Positions 10,819-21,351 of a stretch of 64,000 nt of DNA are shown here, one piece after another (positions within the stretch are counted from its first letter, which is position 1; every line of letters begins with the position of its first letter). This DNA comes from Nitrosophilus alvini (GTDB lineage Bacteria > Campylobacterota > Campylobacteria > Campylobacterales > Nitratiruptoraceae): contig NZ_AP022847.1 of NCBI RefSeq assembly GCF_015100395.1, positions 1 to 64,000 on the forward strand. The letters are read 5' to 3'. The notes under the pieces were generated by a model that was not told the origin of the DNA, ran no database searches, and was given only the letters and a program-made list of their open reading frames with translations. Both the position numbers and the translations under genes were made by a program.

Positions 10819-12632
10819 AAACGTACCTCACTGAGTTTCTCCTTTATTTTATCAAAAAATTGATCTTCAGAAATATTATACTGTATTCTTTCTCTTCTGT
10901 CCCTTACGGCGACACTTTTTTCTTCAACTTCTTTGTCACCAAGAACTATTATCATAGGGACTCTCTGTTTTTCAGCGGTCCTTATTCTTTTGTTAAGACT
11001 CTCGTTTCTGTCGTAAATTTCCGTATCCACTCCTATTTCGATCAGCTTTGATGCAAGCTCTTTTGCATATTTTTGGTGAGACTGTGCAATCGGAATAAAT
11101 ATTATCTGTGTAGGAGCGATAAAAAACGGAAATTCTCCCCCAAAATGTTCTGTAAGTATTGCTATAAATCTCTCAAACGAACCCAAAATTGCTCTGTGTA
11201 TCATAACTGGCTGTTTTGATTCGTTATTTTCGTCTATATATGTAAGCTCGAATCTTTCCGGAAGGTTGAAATCTACCTGGATGGTTCCGCATTGCCATTT
11301 TCTGCCGATAGCATCTGTTATCTTTATATCAATTTTTGGTCCGTAGAATGCGCCGCCGCCTTCATCAATGCCGTATTCAAGGCCGTTTTCGTCAAGAGCC
11401 TCTTTCAAAGCTTTTGTCGCTTTTTCCCATATTTCATTGCTTCCTATCGATTTTTCAGGTTTTGTGGATATTTCCATCTCATATGAAAAATCGAAACTTT
11501 TCATAATTTTGTCGACAAATTCCAAAACTTCCAAAACGTTCTGCTTGATCTGTTCCGGTGTACAGTAGATGTGAGCATCATCCTGGGTAAATTCTCTCAC
11601 TCTCAAAAGCCCATGCAAAACGCCGCTTTTTTCATGTCTGTGAACAACGCCGTATTCAAAAAATTTTAAAGGAAGTTCGCGATAGCTTCTCTTTTTTGAT
11701 TTATATACCATTATATGACCTAGGCAGTTCATCGGCTTTATACCGTATTCCTGTTCATCTATTTCGGTGAAATACATGTTTTCGCCATAGTTTTGATAAT
11801 GCCCGCTCTTTTTCCAGAGTTCACTTTTTAAAAGCTCAGGTCCTCTAACCGGTTCGTATCCTCTGTTGCGGTGCGCTTTGAAAAGCAGATGCTCCAGTTT
11901 GCTTCTAAGCCTAGCGCCTTTTGGAAGCCATATAGGAAGACCGGCCCCCACTTCTTCGCTGAACATAAAAAGTTCAAGCTCGGTTCCTAGTTTTCTGTGG
12001 TCTCTCTTTTTTGCCTCTTCGAGCATTGTAATATACTCTTTGAGAGTTTTTTTGTCAGCAAAGGCTATACCGTATATACGGGTGAGCATCTCTTTCGTTT
12101 CGTCGCCGCCAAGATATGCTCCGGCAACGCGTATCAACTTGAAATGTTTTAAAAATTTTGTATTGGGAACGTGGGGCCCTCGGCAAAGGTCTTCAAAATC
12201 GCCCTGCTTGTAAATAGAAACAGTGTCTGAGGGTATGTTTTTGAGAACTTCCTGTTTGAGGTCATCCTCTTTGAATTTCTCTATGGCTTCTTTTTTTGAT
12301 ATTTCATATCTTTCGATAGGAAGTTTTCTAGAGGCTATTTCGGCCATCTTTTTTTCAATTTTTTTAAGGTCCTCTTCACCTATTTTTTCGTTAACCCTGA
12401 AATCGTAGTAAAAGCCCTCTTCTACTACGGGTCCGACAAAAAATCTTGCATCAGGATAGAGTTCTTTTATCGCCTGTGCCATCAAATGTGCGGTAGAGTG
12501 TCTTATGACTTCGAGAGCATCGGGAGTGTTTTCTGGATGGATTTTTTTCGCTGAGTCTATATCTATATTTTTTGCTTCTGCTGTCTGCAGGTCTATAATC
12601 TCGTTATCTTTTTTTATCGCTATCGGCTCCAA
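10815..12632 (-). CDS. thrS: threonyl-tRNA synthetase
   Basis: Class II synthetase charging tRNA-Thr, with an editing domain that removes mischarged serine. The 605 residues are shorter than the usual 640 or so because the N-terminal TGS domain is nearly absent. Editing motif HSTAH lies at 45-49; the catalytic core shows class II motif 2 ([14 protein letters not shown]) and the zinc ligands Cys in NCLGH, and His in DDAH and MIHRAILGS; the anticodon-binding domain follows from about 505. The truncated N-terminus is typical of Campylobacterota ThrS. It heads the operon with infC, rpmI and rplT. Confidence 0.97.
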   Translation of the reverse strand: MEPIAIKKDNEIIDLQTAEAKNIDIDSAKKIHPENTPDALEVIRHSTAHLMAQAIKELYPDARFFVGPVVEEGFYYDFRVNEKIGEEDLKKIEKKMAEIASRKLPIERYEISKKEAIEKFKEDDLKQEVLKNIPSDTVSIYKQGDFEDLCRGPHVPNTKFLKHFKLIRVAGAYLGGDETKEMLTRIYGIAFADKKTLKEYITMLEEAKKRDHRKLGTELELFMFSEEVGAGLPIWLPKGARLRSKLEHLLFKAHRNRGYEPVRGPELLKSELWKKSGHYQNYGENMYFTEIDEQEYGIKPMNCLGHIMVYKSKKRSYRELPLKFFEYGVVHRHEKSGVLHGLLRVREFTQDDAHIYCTPEQIKQNVLEVLEFVDKIMKSFDFSYEMEISTKPEKSIGSNEIWEKATKALKEALDENGLEYGIDEGGGAFYGPKIDIKITDAIGRKWQCGTIQVDFNLPERFELTYIDENNESKQPVMIHRAILGSFERFIAILTEHFGGEFPFFIAPTQIIFIPIAQSHQKYAKELASKLIEIGVDTEIYDRNESLNKRIRTAEKQRVPMIIVLGDKEVEEKSVAVRDRRERIQYNISEDQFFDKIKEKLSEVRF

Positions 12633-12742
12633 TATTTACCCTTTAATATTGAATAATGTAATGAATCGGTACTGTTTTGTCTGGAGAAAATAGAAGAAGA
12701 AATTGAAACTTTCATTTTCATTATTCATTTTTATTTTTTTAT

Positions 12743-12816
12743 GGTGGTCGCGAGAGGATTTGAACCTCTGACCACTACGATGTCAACGTAGTGCTCTACC
12801 CCTGAGCTACGCGACC
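12743..12816 (-). tRNA. tRNA-Val (anticodon GAC)
   Basis: Cloverleaf on the minus strand: acceptor GGTCGCG with CGCGACC, D-arm AGCTCAGGGGTAGAGC, anticodon loop TTGACAT (GAC), T-arm GGTTCAAATCC and an encoded CCA. It lies between lspA and thrS with its own TATAAT box upstream. Confidence 0.96.
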
Positions 12817-12848
12817 GCTCAAAGTGGAAGTCTTTTAAAATGGACTGC

Positions 12849-12854
12849 ATTATA
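12849..12854 (-). promoter_or_regulatory. -10 box of tRNA-Val
   Basis: TATAAT on the minus strand in the context TGTTATAATGC, 32 bases before the tRNA 5' end and after a T-rich tract. Confidence 0.6.
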
Positions 12855-12867
12855 ACAGACAAAAAAT

Positions 12868-13302
12868 TTATTTTTTCTTAAAATTTATTATTATGAGCCA
12901 CAGAACCGAGAGGTCTATCATAACATCAGCGAAATTGAAAACGGCAAAATCAAACCAGCAGTGCCAATATACATAATCAACGACTCCGCCGTGTATAAAT
13001 CTGTCATATAGATTGCCGACTGCAGCTCCGAAAAGGATACCTAATACAAAAGGATATTTTAAAATATATCTTTTAAGGTTTATATATCCGAATGCCGCAA
13101 CGATAAGCAGAAGTAAAATCCATTTAAGGTATCCTTCCAGAAATGAGAGCATAGAGAATGCAACACCTTTGTTCAAAGTGTAACCAAGAGTTATACATTT
13201 TGTTTCATAATAGAAGCCCTCTACAAAAAGTTCTTTTAAAGTCTGGTCTATTATAAATACGCCTATGGCAGCAAAAAAGAAAACAGTATAACTTCTAACC
13301 AT
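12868..13302 (-). CDS. lspA: lipoprotein signal peptidase
   Basis: Inner-membrane aspartic peptidase that cleaves the signal peptide of diacylated prolipoproteins. The 144-residue protein has four predicted membrane helices and both catalytic aspartates: in [11 protein letters not shown] (about 91-101) and in [12 protein letters not shown] (about 119-130). It overlaps the end of glmM by eight bases, so the two are translationally coupled. A client with a lipobox (54376-54828) is present in this window. Confidence 0.96.
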   Translation of the reverse strand: MVRSYTVFFFAAIGVFIIDQTLKELFVEGFYYETKCITLGYTLNKGVAFSMLSFLEGYLKWILLLLIVAAFGYINLKRYILKYPFVLGILFGAAVGNLYDRFIHGGVVDYVYWHCWFDFAVFNFADVMIDLSVLWLIIINFKKK

Positions 13303-14635
13303 TCAGGGCCGCTTTAAAAAAATTTTTTGCATTTTCCATCTGTTTTTCAAGCACTCTGTTATCTTTGCCTTCCAAAAGAACTCTCAGTTTGTTTTCCGTT
13401 CCGGAATATCTTATAAGCACTCTTGTTCCCTCTTTTTCGAAAGACTCTACCAATTTTTCATATCCTTCTATATTTTCAAGAGGCTTTTTCTCTTTTACAG
13501 GTATATTTTCCAGTATCTGCGGATAAAGCTCAAAAGGATTGAACAGCTCACTTGCTTTCTTGTTGGATATGAGCATATATGCGACCGTCTGAAGTGCACT
13601 GACAAGTCCGTCGCCGGTTTTGGCAAAATCGGTCATAACTATATGGCCGCTCTGTTCTCCTCCAAAATTTAGATCATTTCTTTTTATCTCTTCGAGAACA
13701 TATTTATCTCCCACATTGCTTCTGTACAGTTTTATATCATTTCGTTTTAGAAAGTCCTCAAGAGCCTTATTGCTCATAACAGTGGCTACCATGGAGCAGT
13801 TTTTAAGTTTTTTTCTGTTTTTGAGATATATAGCCAGAGCGCCCAACAGTTTGTCACCGTCTATCACTTCGCCGTTTTCATCAACGGCTACCAGTCTGTC
13901 CGCATCTCCGTCGAAAGCAAAACCGATATCGGCTCTGTATTTTCTTACTGCATTTCCAAGATCTTCCGGATGCATTGCACCGCATTTTAGATTTATATTA
14001 AAACCGTTGGGTTTGTCGTTTATCACTATAGTATCTGCTCCCAGTTCGTTGAATATTGTGGGGGCTACTTTATATGCTGCACCGTTTGCGGTATCGAGTA
14101 CGACCCTCAGGCCGCTAAGAGTCAGGTTGCTCGGAAAAGAGTTCTTTATATGAACTATGTATCTTCCTATTACGTCATCTATTCTTTTGGAAGAGCCTAT
14201 TTTTTTTCTTGTCTGCTGTTTTGAATCTATAATCTCTTCATTGAAATATATATTTTCTATCTCTTTTTCCTCTTCGATATTCAGTTTGTTTCCATGCATA
14301 TCAAAGAATTTTATACCGTTGTCGTAATATGGATTGTGACTTGCGCTTATCATAATACCGGCATCGCATCTCATGTCTTCAGTCAAAAATGCAATGGCGG
14401 GTGTTGGCATTGGTCCTATCTGTATAACGTTATATCCGACTGCCGTAAGGCCGCTTACAATCGCATTTTCTATCATATATCCGCTTCTTCTGGTATCTTT
14501 ACCTACAAGTATTTTGTTTGTAACAGAATTTTTTCTAAAATAGATGCCGGCGGCCATGGCAAGTCTCATTGAAAACATAGCAGTAAGTTTTTTTCCGGCT
14601 TCTCCTCTTACCCCGTCAGTTCCGAAGAGTTTCAT
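13295..14635 (-). CDS. glmM: phosphoglucosamine mutase
   Basis: Converts glucosamine-6-phosphate to glucosamine-1-phosphate for UDP-GlcNAc and cell wall synthesis. The 446-residue protein shows the phosphoserine loop [11 protein letters not shown] (about 98-108), the magnesium loop DGDADR (near 240), a sugar-binding GGEQSGH motif near 323, and the phosphate-binding RYSGTEN motif near 413. The N-terminal FGTDGVRG is diagnostic of GlmM. It is divergent from rpsT across a 94-base AT-rich gap and coupled to lspA. Confidence 0.97.
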   Translation of the reverse strand: MKLFGTDGVRGEAGKKLTAMFSMRLAMAAGIYFRKNSVTNKILVGKDTRRSGYMIENAIVSGLTAVGYNVIQIGPMPTPAIAFLTEDMRCDAGIMISASHNPYYDNGIKFFDMHGNKLNIEEEKEIENIYFNEEIIDSKQQTRKKIGSSKRIDDVIGRYIVHIKNSFPSNLTLSGLRVVLDTANGAAYKVAPTIFNELGADTIVINDKPNGFNINLKCGAMHPEDLGNAVRKYRADIGFAFDGDADRLVAVDENGEVIDGDKLLGALAIYLKNRKKLKNCSMVATVMSNKALEDFLKRNDIKLYRSNVGDKYVLEEIKRNDLNFGGEQSGHIVMTDFAKTGDGLVSALQTVAYMLISNKKASELFNPFELYPQILENIPVKEKKPLENIEGYEKLVESFEKEGTRVLIRYSGTENKLRVLLEGKDNRVLEKQMENAKNFFKAALNG

Positions 14636-14729
14636 ACAATATCCTTAAATAATCATTAATTTAAAGTAAATTTAATAATAGGTGAGATAGAATTCTATCC
14701 TAAAATAATTTTAAAAAGGATTAAAAAGA

Positions 14730-15002
14730 ATGGCACATCATAAATCCGCACTGAAAAGAATTCGCCAGACAGCAAAAAGAACCGAAAGAAACAGATTTTA
14801 CAGAACAAGAATCAAAAATATCGCTAAAGCTGTCAGAGAGGCTGTAGAAGCAGGAAATAAAGAGGCAGCTGTCGAAGCTTTGAAAGTTGCAAACAGAGAA
14901 TTGCACAAATTTGTAAGCAAAGGTGTTTTGAAGAAAAATACCGCTTCAAGAAAAGTTGCGAGATTGCATAAACTTGTAAACTCAATGAGCGAAGCTGCAT
15001 AA
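14730..15002 (+). CDS. rpsT: 30S ribosomal protein S20
   Basis: Small-subunit protein that binds 16S rRNA. The 90-residue sequence opens [13 protein letters not shown] with the lysine/arginine-rich helices and the [13 protein letters not shown] ending of the family. An AAGGA site lies 13 bases before the ATG. prfA follows after 24 bases, a pairing common in Campylobacterota. Confidence 0.98.
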   Translation: MAHHKSALKRIRQTAKRTERNRFYRTRIKNIAKAVREAVEAGNKEAAVEALKVANRELHKFVSKGVLKKNTASRKVARLHKLVNSMSEAA

Positions 15003-15026
15003 GCAGCTTTTGCAGATTTAAAGTAT

Positions 15027-16094
15027 ATGCTTAAAGAAAAACTTCAACCCTTCATAGACAGATACGAAGAGATAAACAGGCTTCTTAGTTCTCCCGATAT
15101 AACGAAAGATATAAAAAAAATGACAGAGCTCTCCAAAGAGCAGTCTGATCTTGAACCTATCGTAGAAAAAGCAAAAGAGTACAATGAAGTTTTAAAAGCT
15201 ATCGAAGAGAATAGATCTTTGCTTGAAGATGAAGAGTTGGGAGAACTTGCAAAAGAGGAGCTCAAAGAGCTTGAACCAAGATTAAAAAATCTCGAAGAAG
15301 AGATAAAGCTTCTGCTAATTCCGAAAGATCCGAACGACGATAAAAATATCTACCTTGAGATAAGGGCCGGAACAGGCGGAGAAGAAGCTGCACTTTTTGC
15401 AGCAGACCTTTTTAAAGCATATGCAAGATATGCTGATCTGAAAGGATGGAAGGTTGAAATCGTCAGTTCAAGCGAGAGCGAGACAGGCGGATACAAAGAG
15501 ATAATAGCAAAAATCAAAGGCGATAAGGTCTATAGTCGCCTTAAATATGAAGCCGGAACTCACAGGGTACAGAGAATCCCTGCTACCGAGTCCCAAGGCA
15601 GGATTCATACTTCTGCAGTTACCGTTGCAGTTATGCCTGAGGTTGACGATGTTGATGTAGAGATAAATCCAAGTGACCTCAAAATCGATGTCTACCGTTC
15701 AAGCGGATGCGGGGGACAGTCTGTCAACACTACAGACAGTGCGGTAAGAATCACCCATATACCTACAGGCATTGTTGTATCTATGCAGGATGAAAAATCT
15801 CAGCATAAAAACAAAGAAAAAGCTCTCAAAATACTTAAGGCAAGAATTTACGAACAGAAGATGAAAGAGCAACAAGAAACACTAAGTAGTGAAAGAAAAG
15901 CTCAGGTAGGCTCAGGTGACAGAAGCGAAAGAATCAGAACCTACAACTATCCACAAAACAGGATAACCGATCACAGAATCGGCCTGACGCTTTACAGACT
16001 CGACGAGATTATGCAAGGCGGTCTGTTTGATGAGATAATAGAACCTCTTATAGCACACTATCAGGCAGAAAAAATCAAAGAAGCCGGACTATAA
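15027..16094 (+). CDS. prfA: peptide chain release factor 1
   Basis: Releases peptides at UAA and UAG. The 355-residue protein has the PAT anticodon motif in [10 protein letters not shown] (near 188) that distinguishes RF1 from RF2, and the GGQ catalytic loop in [11 protein letters not shown] (near 229). It is downstream of rpsT, likely in one transcript. It converges on the Bax-like gene; the 74-base gap holds only a weak TTCGAAA inverted repeat. Confidence 0.98.
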   Translation: MLKEKLQPFIDRYEEINRLLSSPDITKDIKKMTELSKEQSDLEPIVEKAKEYNEVLKAIEENRSLLEDEELGELAKEELKELEPRLKNLEEEIKLLLIPKDPNDDKNIYLEIRAGTGGEEAALFAADLFKAYARYADLKGWKVEIVSSSESETGGYKEIIAKIKGDKVYSRLKYEAGTHRVQRIPATESQGRIHTSAVTVAVMPEVDDVDVEINPSDLKIDVYRSSGCGGQSVNTTDSAVRITHIPTGIVVSMQDEKSQHKNKEKALKILKARIYEQKMKEQQETLSSERKAQVGSGDRSERIRTYNYPQNRITDHRIGLTLYRLDEIMQGGLFDEIIEPLIAHYQAEKIKEAGL

Positions 16095-16168
16095 GTTCGA
16101 AAAAAATCATCAACCAGAAGAAATGACTCTTTGACTTTGAAGAAATTTCGAAAAGAATGAGTTTTGGC

Positions 16169-16894
16169 TCATCCTCTCGGAGTTTCAAGATGATGTAGCC
16201 TATTTTTCTTTATGATAGAGACCACAAGACGATTATATTTTTTGCCTATCTGCGAATATCTTTGCATAGTCATCGCCGCCTGAAGACCGGTAAATTTTCT
16301 CCCCTCTTTTCTCGCTATATATCTTGCCTGCCGAAATTCTCTGTAAGCTGCATGTCTGTTAAGATTCAGCATATAAGAAGCTATAGAAGCAGAAATTGAG
16401 CCAAAAACTTTTATTTTATGCTTTTTGCCCTCTTCTCTCTCTTGTGGAATTAGACCTCTTTTACCAAAAGTCCATTCTCCGAATAGATTGTTTGCCTCTT
16501 TTGCAAATCTACTTTTTCCCCATCCGCTTTCCAGAGCCGCCTGCGCAAGAACCAGAGACTGAGGGATGATATCAATCTTTTTTAGGTATTCGTCCTTGTT
16601 GTAGATATTTTTTATTCTATATTTTTTTGCTATTTTGACAAGCCTTTTAAGCTTATTTTCCGGCAGTTTTGGATATTTGAACATCTCATTGAAAAAATTT
16701 TTTATAAACCTTCTCTCTTCAAGAATTTTTTGATTCTCTTTTTTTACCAAAGGTGTCAAAATTTCAAAAAATTTCTCTTTTTGAGTATTGATATTTTTGA
16801 TATTATAGTACCACTCAGGGATGCTTTTATAATCTGCCGCCATAAGTTTGACGGACAAAACAATACCCAGTCCTGTCAATAAAACTCTTTTCAA
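16169..16894 (-). CDS. Bax-like glucosaminidase-domain protein
   Basis: Predicted exported peptidoglycan hydrolase of the glucosaminidase/Bax family. A short signal peptide (KRVLLTGLGIVLSVKLMAA) is followed by a lysine-rich helical stretch and the catalytic domain with the diagnostic QAALESGWGKSRFAKEANNLFG motif split around the key Glu (about 128-140). I choose the TTG at 16892-16894, because GGAGGAGG lies just before it and it puts the signal peptide at the N-terminus; an ATG at 16912 would add six residues. The start overlaps the dapF stop codon (TTGA). Confidence 0.85.
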   Translation of the reverse strand: MKRVLLTGLGIVLSVKLMAADYKSIPEWYYNIKNINTQKEKFFEILTPLVKKENQKILEERRFIKNFFNEMFKYPKLPENKLKRLVKIAKKYRIKNIYNKDEYLKKIDIIPQSLVLAQAALESGWGKSRFAKEANNLFGEWTFGKRGLIPQEREEGKKHKIKVFGSISASIASYMLNLNRHAAYREFRQARYIARKEGRKFTGLQAAMTMQRYSQIGKKYNRLVVSIIKKNRLHHLETPRG

Positions 16895-17640
16895 CCGACC
16901 TCCTCCATGCATGTATCAAATATTTTTTTCACTTTTCCTTTAAAGAAAAGTTTTTCATCTTTTATACTTAGTATAAGTTCTTCTTTGCTTTTTGGATAGA
17001 CTCTTGCTACAGAATCTACCAGACCTTCCAGAAAAGCTCTGTAAAATGCTGCAGCCATGCCTGTACCGCAGGCAAGTGTTTCATCTTCGACGCCGCGCTC
17101 ATATGTTCTTATATATATTATACCATTTTCAATCTTGGCATAATTTACATTTGCATTGTAACTTTTTCTTAGCTCTTTTGCTTCATTTTTGTCAAATCTG
17201 TCAAGATTGTCAACAAAGGCTACAAGATGCGGAACACCAGTATCTAGAAGCCACCATTCAAGTCCGCCGTGCGATATCTCTTTGTTCGATATTATTGGAT
17301 CTGTAAGCTGACTTTCTACCGTATCGCCGTTAACGCTTGCCGATATCTCTCCGGCTTCGGTCATAAATTTCATGGAACTTCCGGCAAGGGAGTTTATATA
17401 TGCGTAGTGTGCAGCCGCCCTGCTCCCGTTTCCACACATTGCAGCACTACTTCCGTCGCTGTTGTAAAACTGCCATTCAAAATCTAGACTTTCATGCGGA
17501 AGAAGCACTATCAAACCGTCAGCGCCGATTCCGGTGAATCTGTCGCAAAGCTTTACAGCAAGGTCGCTTCTGTCTTTATGTCTGAATGTATGAAATATCA
17601 CAAAATCATTTCCGCTTGCGCTGTATTTTGTCAATTGCAT
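16891..17640 (-). CDS. dapF: diaminopimelate epimerase
   Basis: Interconverts LL- and meso-diaminopimelate for lysine and peptidoglycan synthesis. The 249-residue protein has both catalytic cysteines of the cofactor-free epimerases: MCGNGSRAAA (about 68-77) and ACGTGMAAA (about 189-197), and the N-terminal KYSASGNDFV motif. It follows coaE with a two-base gap and overlaps the Bax-like hydrolase, giving a small cell-wall-themed operon. Confidence 0.97.
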   Translation of the reverse strand: MQLTKYSASGNDFVIFHTFRHKDRSDLAVKLCDRFTGIGADGLIVLLPHESLDFEWQFYNSDGSSAAMCGNGSRAAAHYAYINSLAGSSMKFMTEAGEISASVNGDTVESQLTDPIISNKEISHGGLEWWLLDTGVPHLVAFVDNLDRFDKNEAKELRKSYNANVNYAKIENGIIYIRTYERGVEDETLACGTGMAAAFYRAFLEGLVDSVARVYPKSKEELILSIKDEKLFFKGKVKKIFDTCMEEVG

Positions 17641-17642
17641 AT

Positions 17643-18278
17643 CTATCCTTCCAGGGCATATTTTCTCTTTATCGTCTTTATAAACTCTTCACACTCTTTT
17701 TGCAGATGTTTTAGATCTTTGGAATTGTCTATAACATAATCCGCTCTTCTTTTCTTCTCTTCGATATCTATCTGAGCATCCACTCTTTTTTTTGCCTCTT
17801 CTGGCGTGTATCCTTCTCTTTCCACAAGCCTTTTTATCTGCTGTTCTGCCGGAGCATATACAACAACCGTTTCTTTTATCGGATATGCTTTTGTTTCATA
17901 AAAGAGAGGTATGTCGATAAAATAGGGTATTTTGAATCTTTCTAGTTTACGGGATTCTTCTTCAATTCTTTTTCTGATAATGGGATGAAGTAGATTTTCA
18001 AGCTTTTTTTTTGCCTCTTTGTCGGAAAATATAAGCTTTCCCAGAGCTTTTCTGTCCACCCTGCCCTCTTTTATATATTCGGACCCGAAAATTTCGGCTA
18101 TCTTATCTTTTTGGGTATCCAAAACTTCATGTGCTATTTTATCCGCATCTATCACGGAAAAACCGTATAGTTTGAGCAGACTGCTGACCGTGCTCTTTCC
18201 GCTTGCAATTCCACCTGTAAGAGCAATAGCGTATTTAAAGCGGTGAGGGGATGCAGATGTTTTGTTTGAATATTTCAT
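17643..18278 (-). CDS. coaE: dephospho-CoA kinase
   Basis: Last step of coenzyme A synthesis, phosphorylating the ribose 3' hydroxyl. The 211-residue protein has the P-loop LTGGIASGKST near 20-30, the DADKIAHEVL motif near 45 and the lid region with RVDRKALGKLIF. The N-terminus is about a dozen residues longer than typical and has no strong ribosome binding site, so the true start could lie a little downstream. Probably co-transcribed with dapF. Confidence 0.95.
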   Translation of the reverse strand: MKYSNKTSASPHRFKYAIALTGGIASGKSTVSSLLKLYGFSVIDADKIAHEVLDTQKDKIAEIFGSEYIKEGRVDRKALGKLIFSDKEAKKKLENLLHPIIRKRIEEESRKLERFKIPYFIDIPLFYETKAYPIKETVVVYAPAEQQIKRLVEREGYTPEEAKKRVDAQIDIEEKKRRADYVIDNSKDLKHLQKECEEFIKTIKRKYALEG

Positions 18279-18345
18279 TTGCTGAAAAACCTTTTTATCA
18301 ATTCTTGTTCCCCTGCCCGTTATCAGTTGCTTTTAATTTTATATT

Positions 18346-19188
18346 TTACCATTTGTAAAGTTCGCCCAACTCTTTTTTCACATATGTGGGAAGAGTGAAG
18401 CTTGATATATGAATATCTGAGTTGTAATATTTGAGATTATCGATCAAATCTGCTCTTTGAAGAATTATATCGGCGGTAGGATGATAAAACTTGCTTCCTA
18501 CGATAAAGTTCCAGTTGCATCCAGGATACATATACATCTCGAATCTGTAGGGCATCGTTATTTTGAAAAAATCTCCTATGACTCTCATTATCTCTTTGTG
18601 AAGAGGCATATCTATCCACCAGCTTTCACCCTGCGCCACAACTATTCCGTCATCTTTCAGTATTCTGTTTATATGTGCATAAAATGTTTTGTTAAAAAGA
18701 CCTTCTGCAGGACCTTCAGGGTCGGTAGAATCCACAAGAACGATGTCGTAAGTCTTATCTTTCGCCTCTCTTACAAACTCTGTTCCGTCTCCTATGATAA
18801 GGTTGAACCTGGGATTGCTCCACACTTCGTCAAACTGTGGGAAAAACTCTTTGGAGATATTTACTACCTCTTCGTCGATTTCTACCATATCAACGTTTAT
18901 TCCTTCATGTCTTAAAAGCTCTCTGGCTGTTCCACCGTCTCCTCCTCCTATAATAAGAACACGCTTAGGGTCTTTATGTGTACATACAGGAACATGCGCA
19001 ATCATCTCATGATATATAAATTCATCTTTATCGCAAAGCATTCCGTGCCCGTCTATGACCATTATACGCCCGAACTCTTTTGATTCGTATACTTCTATCG
19101 TTTGATATCTACTTCTTTTTTCAGCCAGTTTTTTTTCTACTTTTACAGCCTGTTTGAAAAAGCCGTTATGTATCTCTTCAAACCACAT
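18346..19188 (-). CDS. speE: spermidine synthase family aminopropyltransferase
   Basis: Transfers an aminopropyl group from decarboxylated SAM to a polyamine. The protein has the GGGDGGTARELLRHEG nucleotide-binding motif and the active-site LVDSTDPEGPAEGLF loop near 150. I place the start at the ATG at 19188 (MWFEEIHNG), which has GGAG seven bases upstream and matches family N-termini; an upstream ATG at 19224 would add 12 unconserved residues. No speD or polyamine gene is adjacent, so substrate specificity is not shown here. Confidence 0.93.
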   Translation of the reverse strand: MWFEEIHNGFFKQAVKVEKKLAEKRSRYQTIEVYESKEFGRIMVIDGHGMLCDKDEFIYHEMIAHVPVCTHKDPKRVLIIGGGDGGTARELLRHEGINVDMVEIDEEVVNISKEFFPQFDEVWSNPRFNLIIGDGTEFVREAKDKTYDIVLVDSTDPEGPAEGLFNKTFYAHINRILKDDGIVVAQGESWWIDMPLHKEIMRVIGDFFKITMPYRFEMYMYPGCNWNFIVGSKFYHPTADIILQRADLIDNLKYYNSDIHISSFTLPTYVKKELGELYKW

Positions 19189-19261
19189 ACTTAATCTCCG
19201 ATAATTTTTGTCTGATTTTATCATAACTTTTTTAAAAGCTTTTTAGCCCGGTCTCTTATGG

Positions 19262-19267
19262 TATAAT
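19262..19267 (+). promoter_or_regulatory. -10 box for the 19306 gene
   Basis: TATAAT in the context GGTATAATTTG, preceded by T-rich tracts. A G-rich ribosome binding site follows at about 19291-19297. Confidence 0.6.
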
Positions 19268-19305
19268 TTGAAAAAAAATTTAGGGAGAGAAGGGGGGATG
19301 CTTAC

Positions 19306-19524
19306 ATGTGTGGAGACAGAGCGCAGAGAATTTTGATGGCGATAATGCTGGGACTTTCCATGTATCTTTTCGTTACCGGTCAGATACAGTTCGGGGTACT
19401 TTTACAGACTTTTATCATTATCATGATTTTGATATTTGCATTTACCAATTTTTGCCCGAGTCTCTGGTTTTTCAACAAAGTATTCGGAAAGTGCAAATGG
19501 AATGAGAAAAGTGAGGAGTCTTAA
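19306..19524 (+). CDS. YgaP-like two-helix membrane protein (DUF2892 type)
   Basis: Small inner-membrane protein of 72 residues. Two hydrophobic helices (about 9-24 and 28-46) are followed by FCPSLWFFNKVFGKCKW, the cysteine-containing tail typical of the DUF2892/YgaP transmembrane family. The role of the family is not settled; in YgaP it anchors a rhodanese domain, absent here. It has its own TATAAT promoter and lies 79 bases ahead of purM. Confidence 0.75.
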   Translation: MCGDRAQRILMAIMLGLSMYLFVTGQIQFGVLLQTFIIIMILIFAFTNFCPSLWFFNKVFGKCKWNEKSEES

Positions 19525-19603
19525 GCCGTCAGTTTTTAAAGTTGACTGCCAACTGATAGCTTCACTGGTTTAAATCACGAATTATTAAGTGTGAAGGAAA
19601 AAA

Positions 19604-20599
19604 ATGAGTATAAGCTATAAAGATGCCGGTGTGGATATAGATGCCGGTGCTAAATTGGTCGAAGAGATTAAACCGTTTGTCAAAAAAACTTTCAACGAAA
19701 ACGTTATAGGCGGTATAGGCTCATTTGCCGGTGCCTATGCGCTTCCTGTAGGATACAAAGAGCCCGTACTGCTTGGGGCTACCGATGGGGTAGGGACAAA
19801 ACTGAAACTTGCTATCGAATCCAAAAAGTACGATACTGTAGGTATCGATCTGGTAGCAATGTGTGTGAACGACCTTATATGCAGTTTTGCCGAGCCGATG
19901 TTTTTTCTTGATTATTATGCTACCGGAAAACTTGATGTTGACGCAGCCAAAGAGGTGATTAAAGGTATTGCCGAAGGTTGCAGGGAGAGTGAGTGTGCTC
20001 TTATCGGAGGAGAAACTGCCGAGATGCCGGGAATGTATAGTGAAAATGACTTTGACCTGGCTGGTTTTGCGGTAGGTATTGCCGAAAAAGAGGATGTTGT
20101 AAAAGAGAGGGGTGTCAAAGCAGGGGATGTGTTGATAGCTCTGAAGAGCAGCGGTGTACACTCCAACGGATTTTCACTGGTAAGGAAACTCTTTTTTGAC
20201 AAACTCAAATGGCACCACCATACCGAATTTGAAGGAAAACCACTTATAGATGTGCTTTTGGAGCCGACCCGCATATATGTGAAAACATACAAAAAAGTAA
20301 AAGAGAAAGTAAAAGCTCTTGCACATATTACCGGAGGAGGGCTGATAGAAAATCTTCCGAGAGTACTTCCCGAAAATGTAAAGGCTGTCGTCAGGAAAAA
20401 TCATATTGAGCCGCTGCCGATATTTGAGTTTATGGGTAAATATATCGATGAAGAAGAAATGTTCAGAACCTTCAATATGGGTGTGGGAATGGTTCTTGTT
20501 GTAGACCCTGCAGATGTAAAGGATGTTATGTCTCTTAGCGGAGGATATATCATAGGAGAGCTTGAAGCTGGCCAAAGGGGTGTAGAAATTATCGAATGA
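19604..20599 (+). CDS. purM: phosphoribosylformylglycinamidine cyclo-ligase (AIR synthetase)
   Basis: Fifth step of purine synthesis, closing the imidazole ring with ATP. The 331-residue protein begins SYKDAGVDIDAGA and shows LLGATDGVGTKLKLA near 50, CVNDL near 88, GGETAEMPGMY near 137 and HITGGGLIENLPR near 244, all PurM motifs. A GAAGGA site precedes the ATG. The stop codon overlaps the start of the next gene (ATGA). Confidence 0.98.
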   Translation: MSISYKDAGVDIDAGAKLVEEIKPFVKKTFNENVIGGIGSFAGAYALPVGYKEPVLLGATDGVGTKLKLAIESKKYDTVGIDLVAMCVNDLICSFAEPMFFLDYYATGKLDVDAAKEVIKGIAEGCRESECALIGGETAEMPGMYSENDFDLAGFAVGIAEKEDVVKERGVKAGDVLIALKSSGVHSNGFSLVRKLFFDKLKWHHHTEFEGKPLIDVLLEPTRIYVKTYKKVKEKVKALAHITGGGLIENLPRVLPENVKAVVRKNHIEPLPIFEFMGKYIDEEEMFRTFNMGVGMVLVVDPADVKDVMSLSGGYIIGELEAGQRGVEIIE

Positions 20600-21351
20600 T
20601 ATATATAGTTTCAAAACTTTTTACATATCTTCTCCTGCCGCCTGGAATATTTATACTCATTTTGGCGGCATCCGCTTTTTTTGCCAAAAGATTCAGAAAA
20701 ATTTTGCTATTTTCGGCACTGGTTTTCTGGCTTTTTTCTACCGATTTTGTCCCTCATATGCTTTTGAAGCCTCTTGAATACAAAAGTTTTCAAAATTCGG
20801 ATACCAAACCGAATGCAGTTGTTGTTTTGGGAGGAGGCGATGTGAATTTTGCACCCAATCTTCCTTTGACGGCCGATGGAACAAAAAGAGTTTTATGGGG
20901 ATTTATGGAGGCCAAAAAAAGAAAATTGCCCCTAATATACAGCGGAGTAGAGAAGGGGGCCGAAAAGTGTTTTGACGAGATAAACAGCTCTCTTGGACTG
21001 GGATTTGAAAATTCTCACAGACTCAAGGCGATGTGCTACTATCTGGAAAATGTCAGCCGCGATACTTTCGAAAATGCAAAATATACAAAAGATATTTTTA
21101 AAAAAAAGGGTATAAAAAATCCCAAAATAGTGCTTGTAACTTCAGCTTATCATATGCCAAGAGCAAAAAAACTTTTTGAATATTTCGGATTTGAAGTCGA
21201 ACCATCTGCTACAGACTATAAAACCGGCGAAAAACTAAAGATAGACATATGGTCTTTTTTCCCAAAAATGAGGAATTTCAAAGATTCCTATATTGCACTG
21301 CACGAATATTTTGGACTGCTCAGTCTGTTTATCAGGGGTGTTCTTATTTGA
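20596..21351 (+). CDS. YdcF/ElyC-like DUF218 membrane protein
   Basis: Member of the DUF218 (SanA/YdcF/ElyC) family, linked in enterics to envelope and undecaprenyl-phosphate carrier homeostasis. The 251-residue protein has two N-terminal membrane helices (about 7-27 and 35-53), then the periplasmic DUF218 domain with NAVVVLGGGD (near 73), ENVSRDTFENAKYTKDI (near 152) and LVTSAYHMPRAKKLFE (near 178). The two-helix form is the ElyC-type architecture. Coupled to purM by ATGA and convergent with the next gene by an eight-base overlap. Confidence 0.85.
   Translation: MIYIVSKLFTYLLLPPGIFILILAASAFFAKRFRKILLFSALVFWLFSTDFVPHMLLKPLEYKSFQNSDTKPNAVVVLGGGDVNFAPNLPLTADGTKRVLWGFMEAKKRKLPLIYSGVEKGAEKCFDEINSSLGLGFENSHRLKAMCYYLENVSRDTFENAKYTKDIFKKKGIKNPKIVLVTSAYHMPRAKKLFEYFGFEVEPSATDYKTGEKLKIDIWSFFPKMRNFKDSYIALHEYFGLLSLFIRGVLI

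Noticed and set aside
13620-14153. 177-residue plus-strand ORF opposite glmM
   Set aside because: Serine- and phenylalanine-rich antisense frame of a highly conserved enzyme gene; no start signal.
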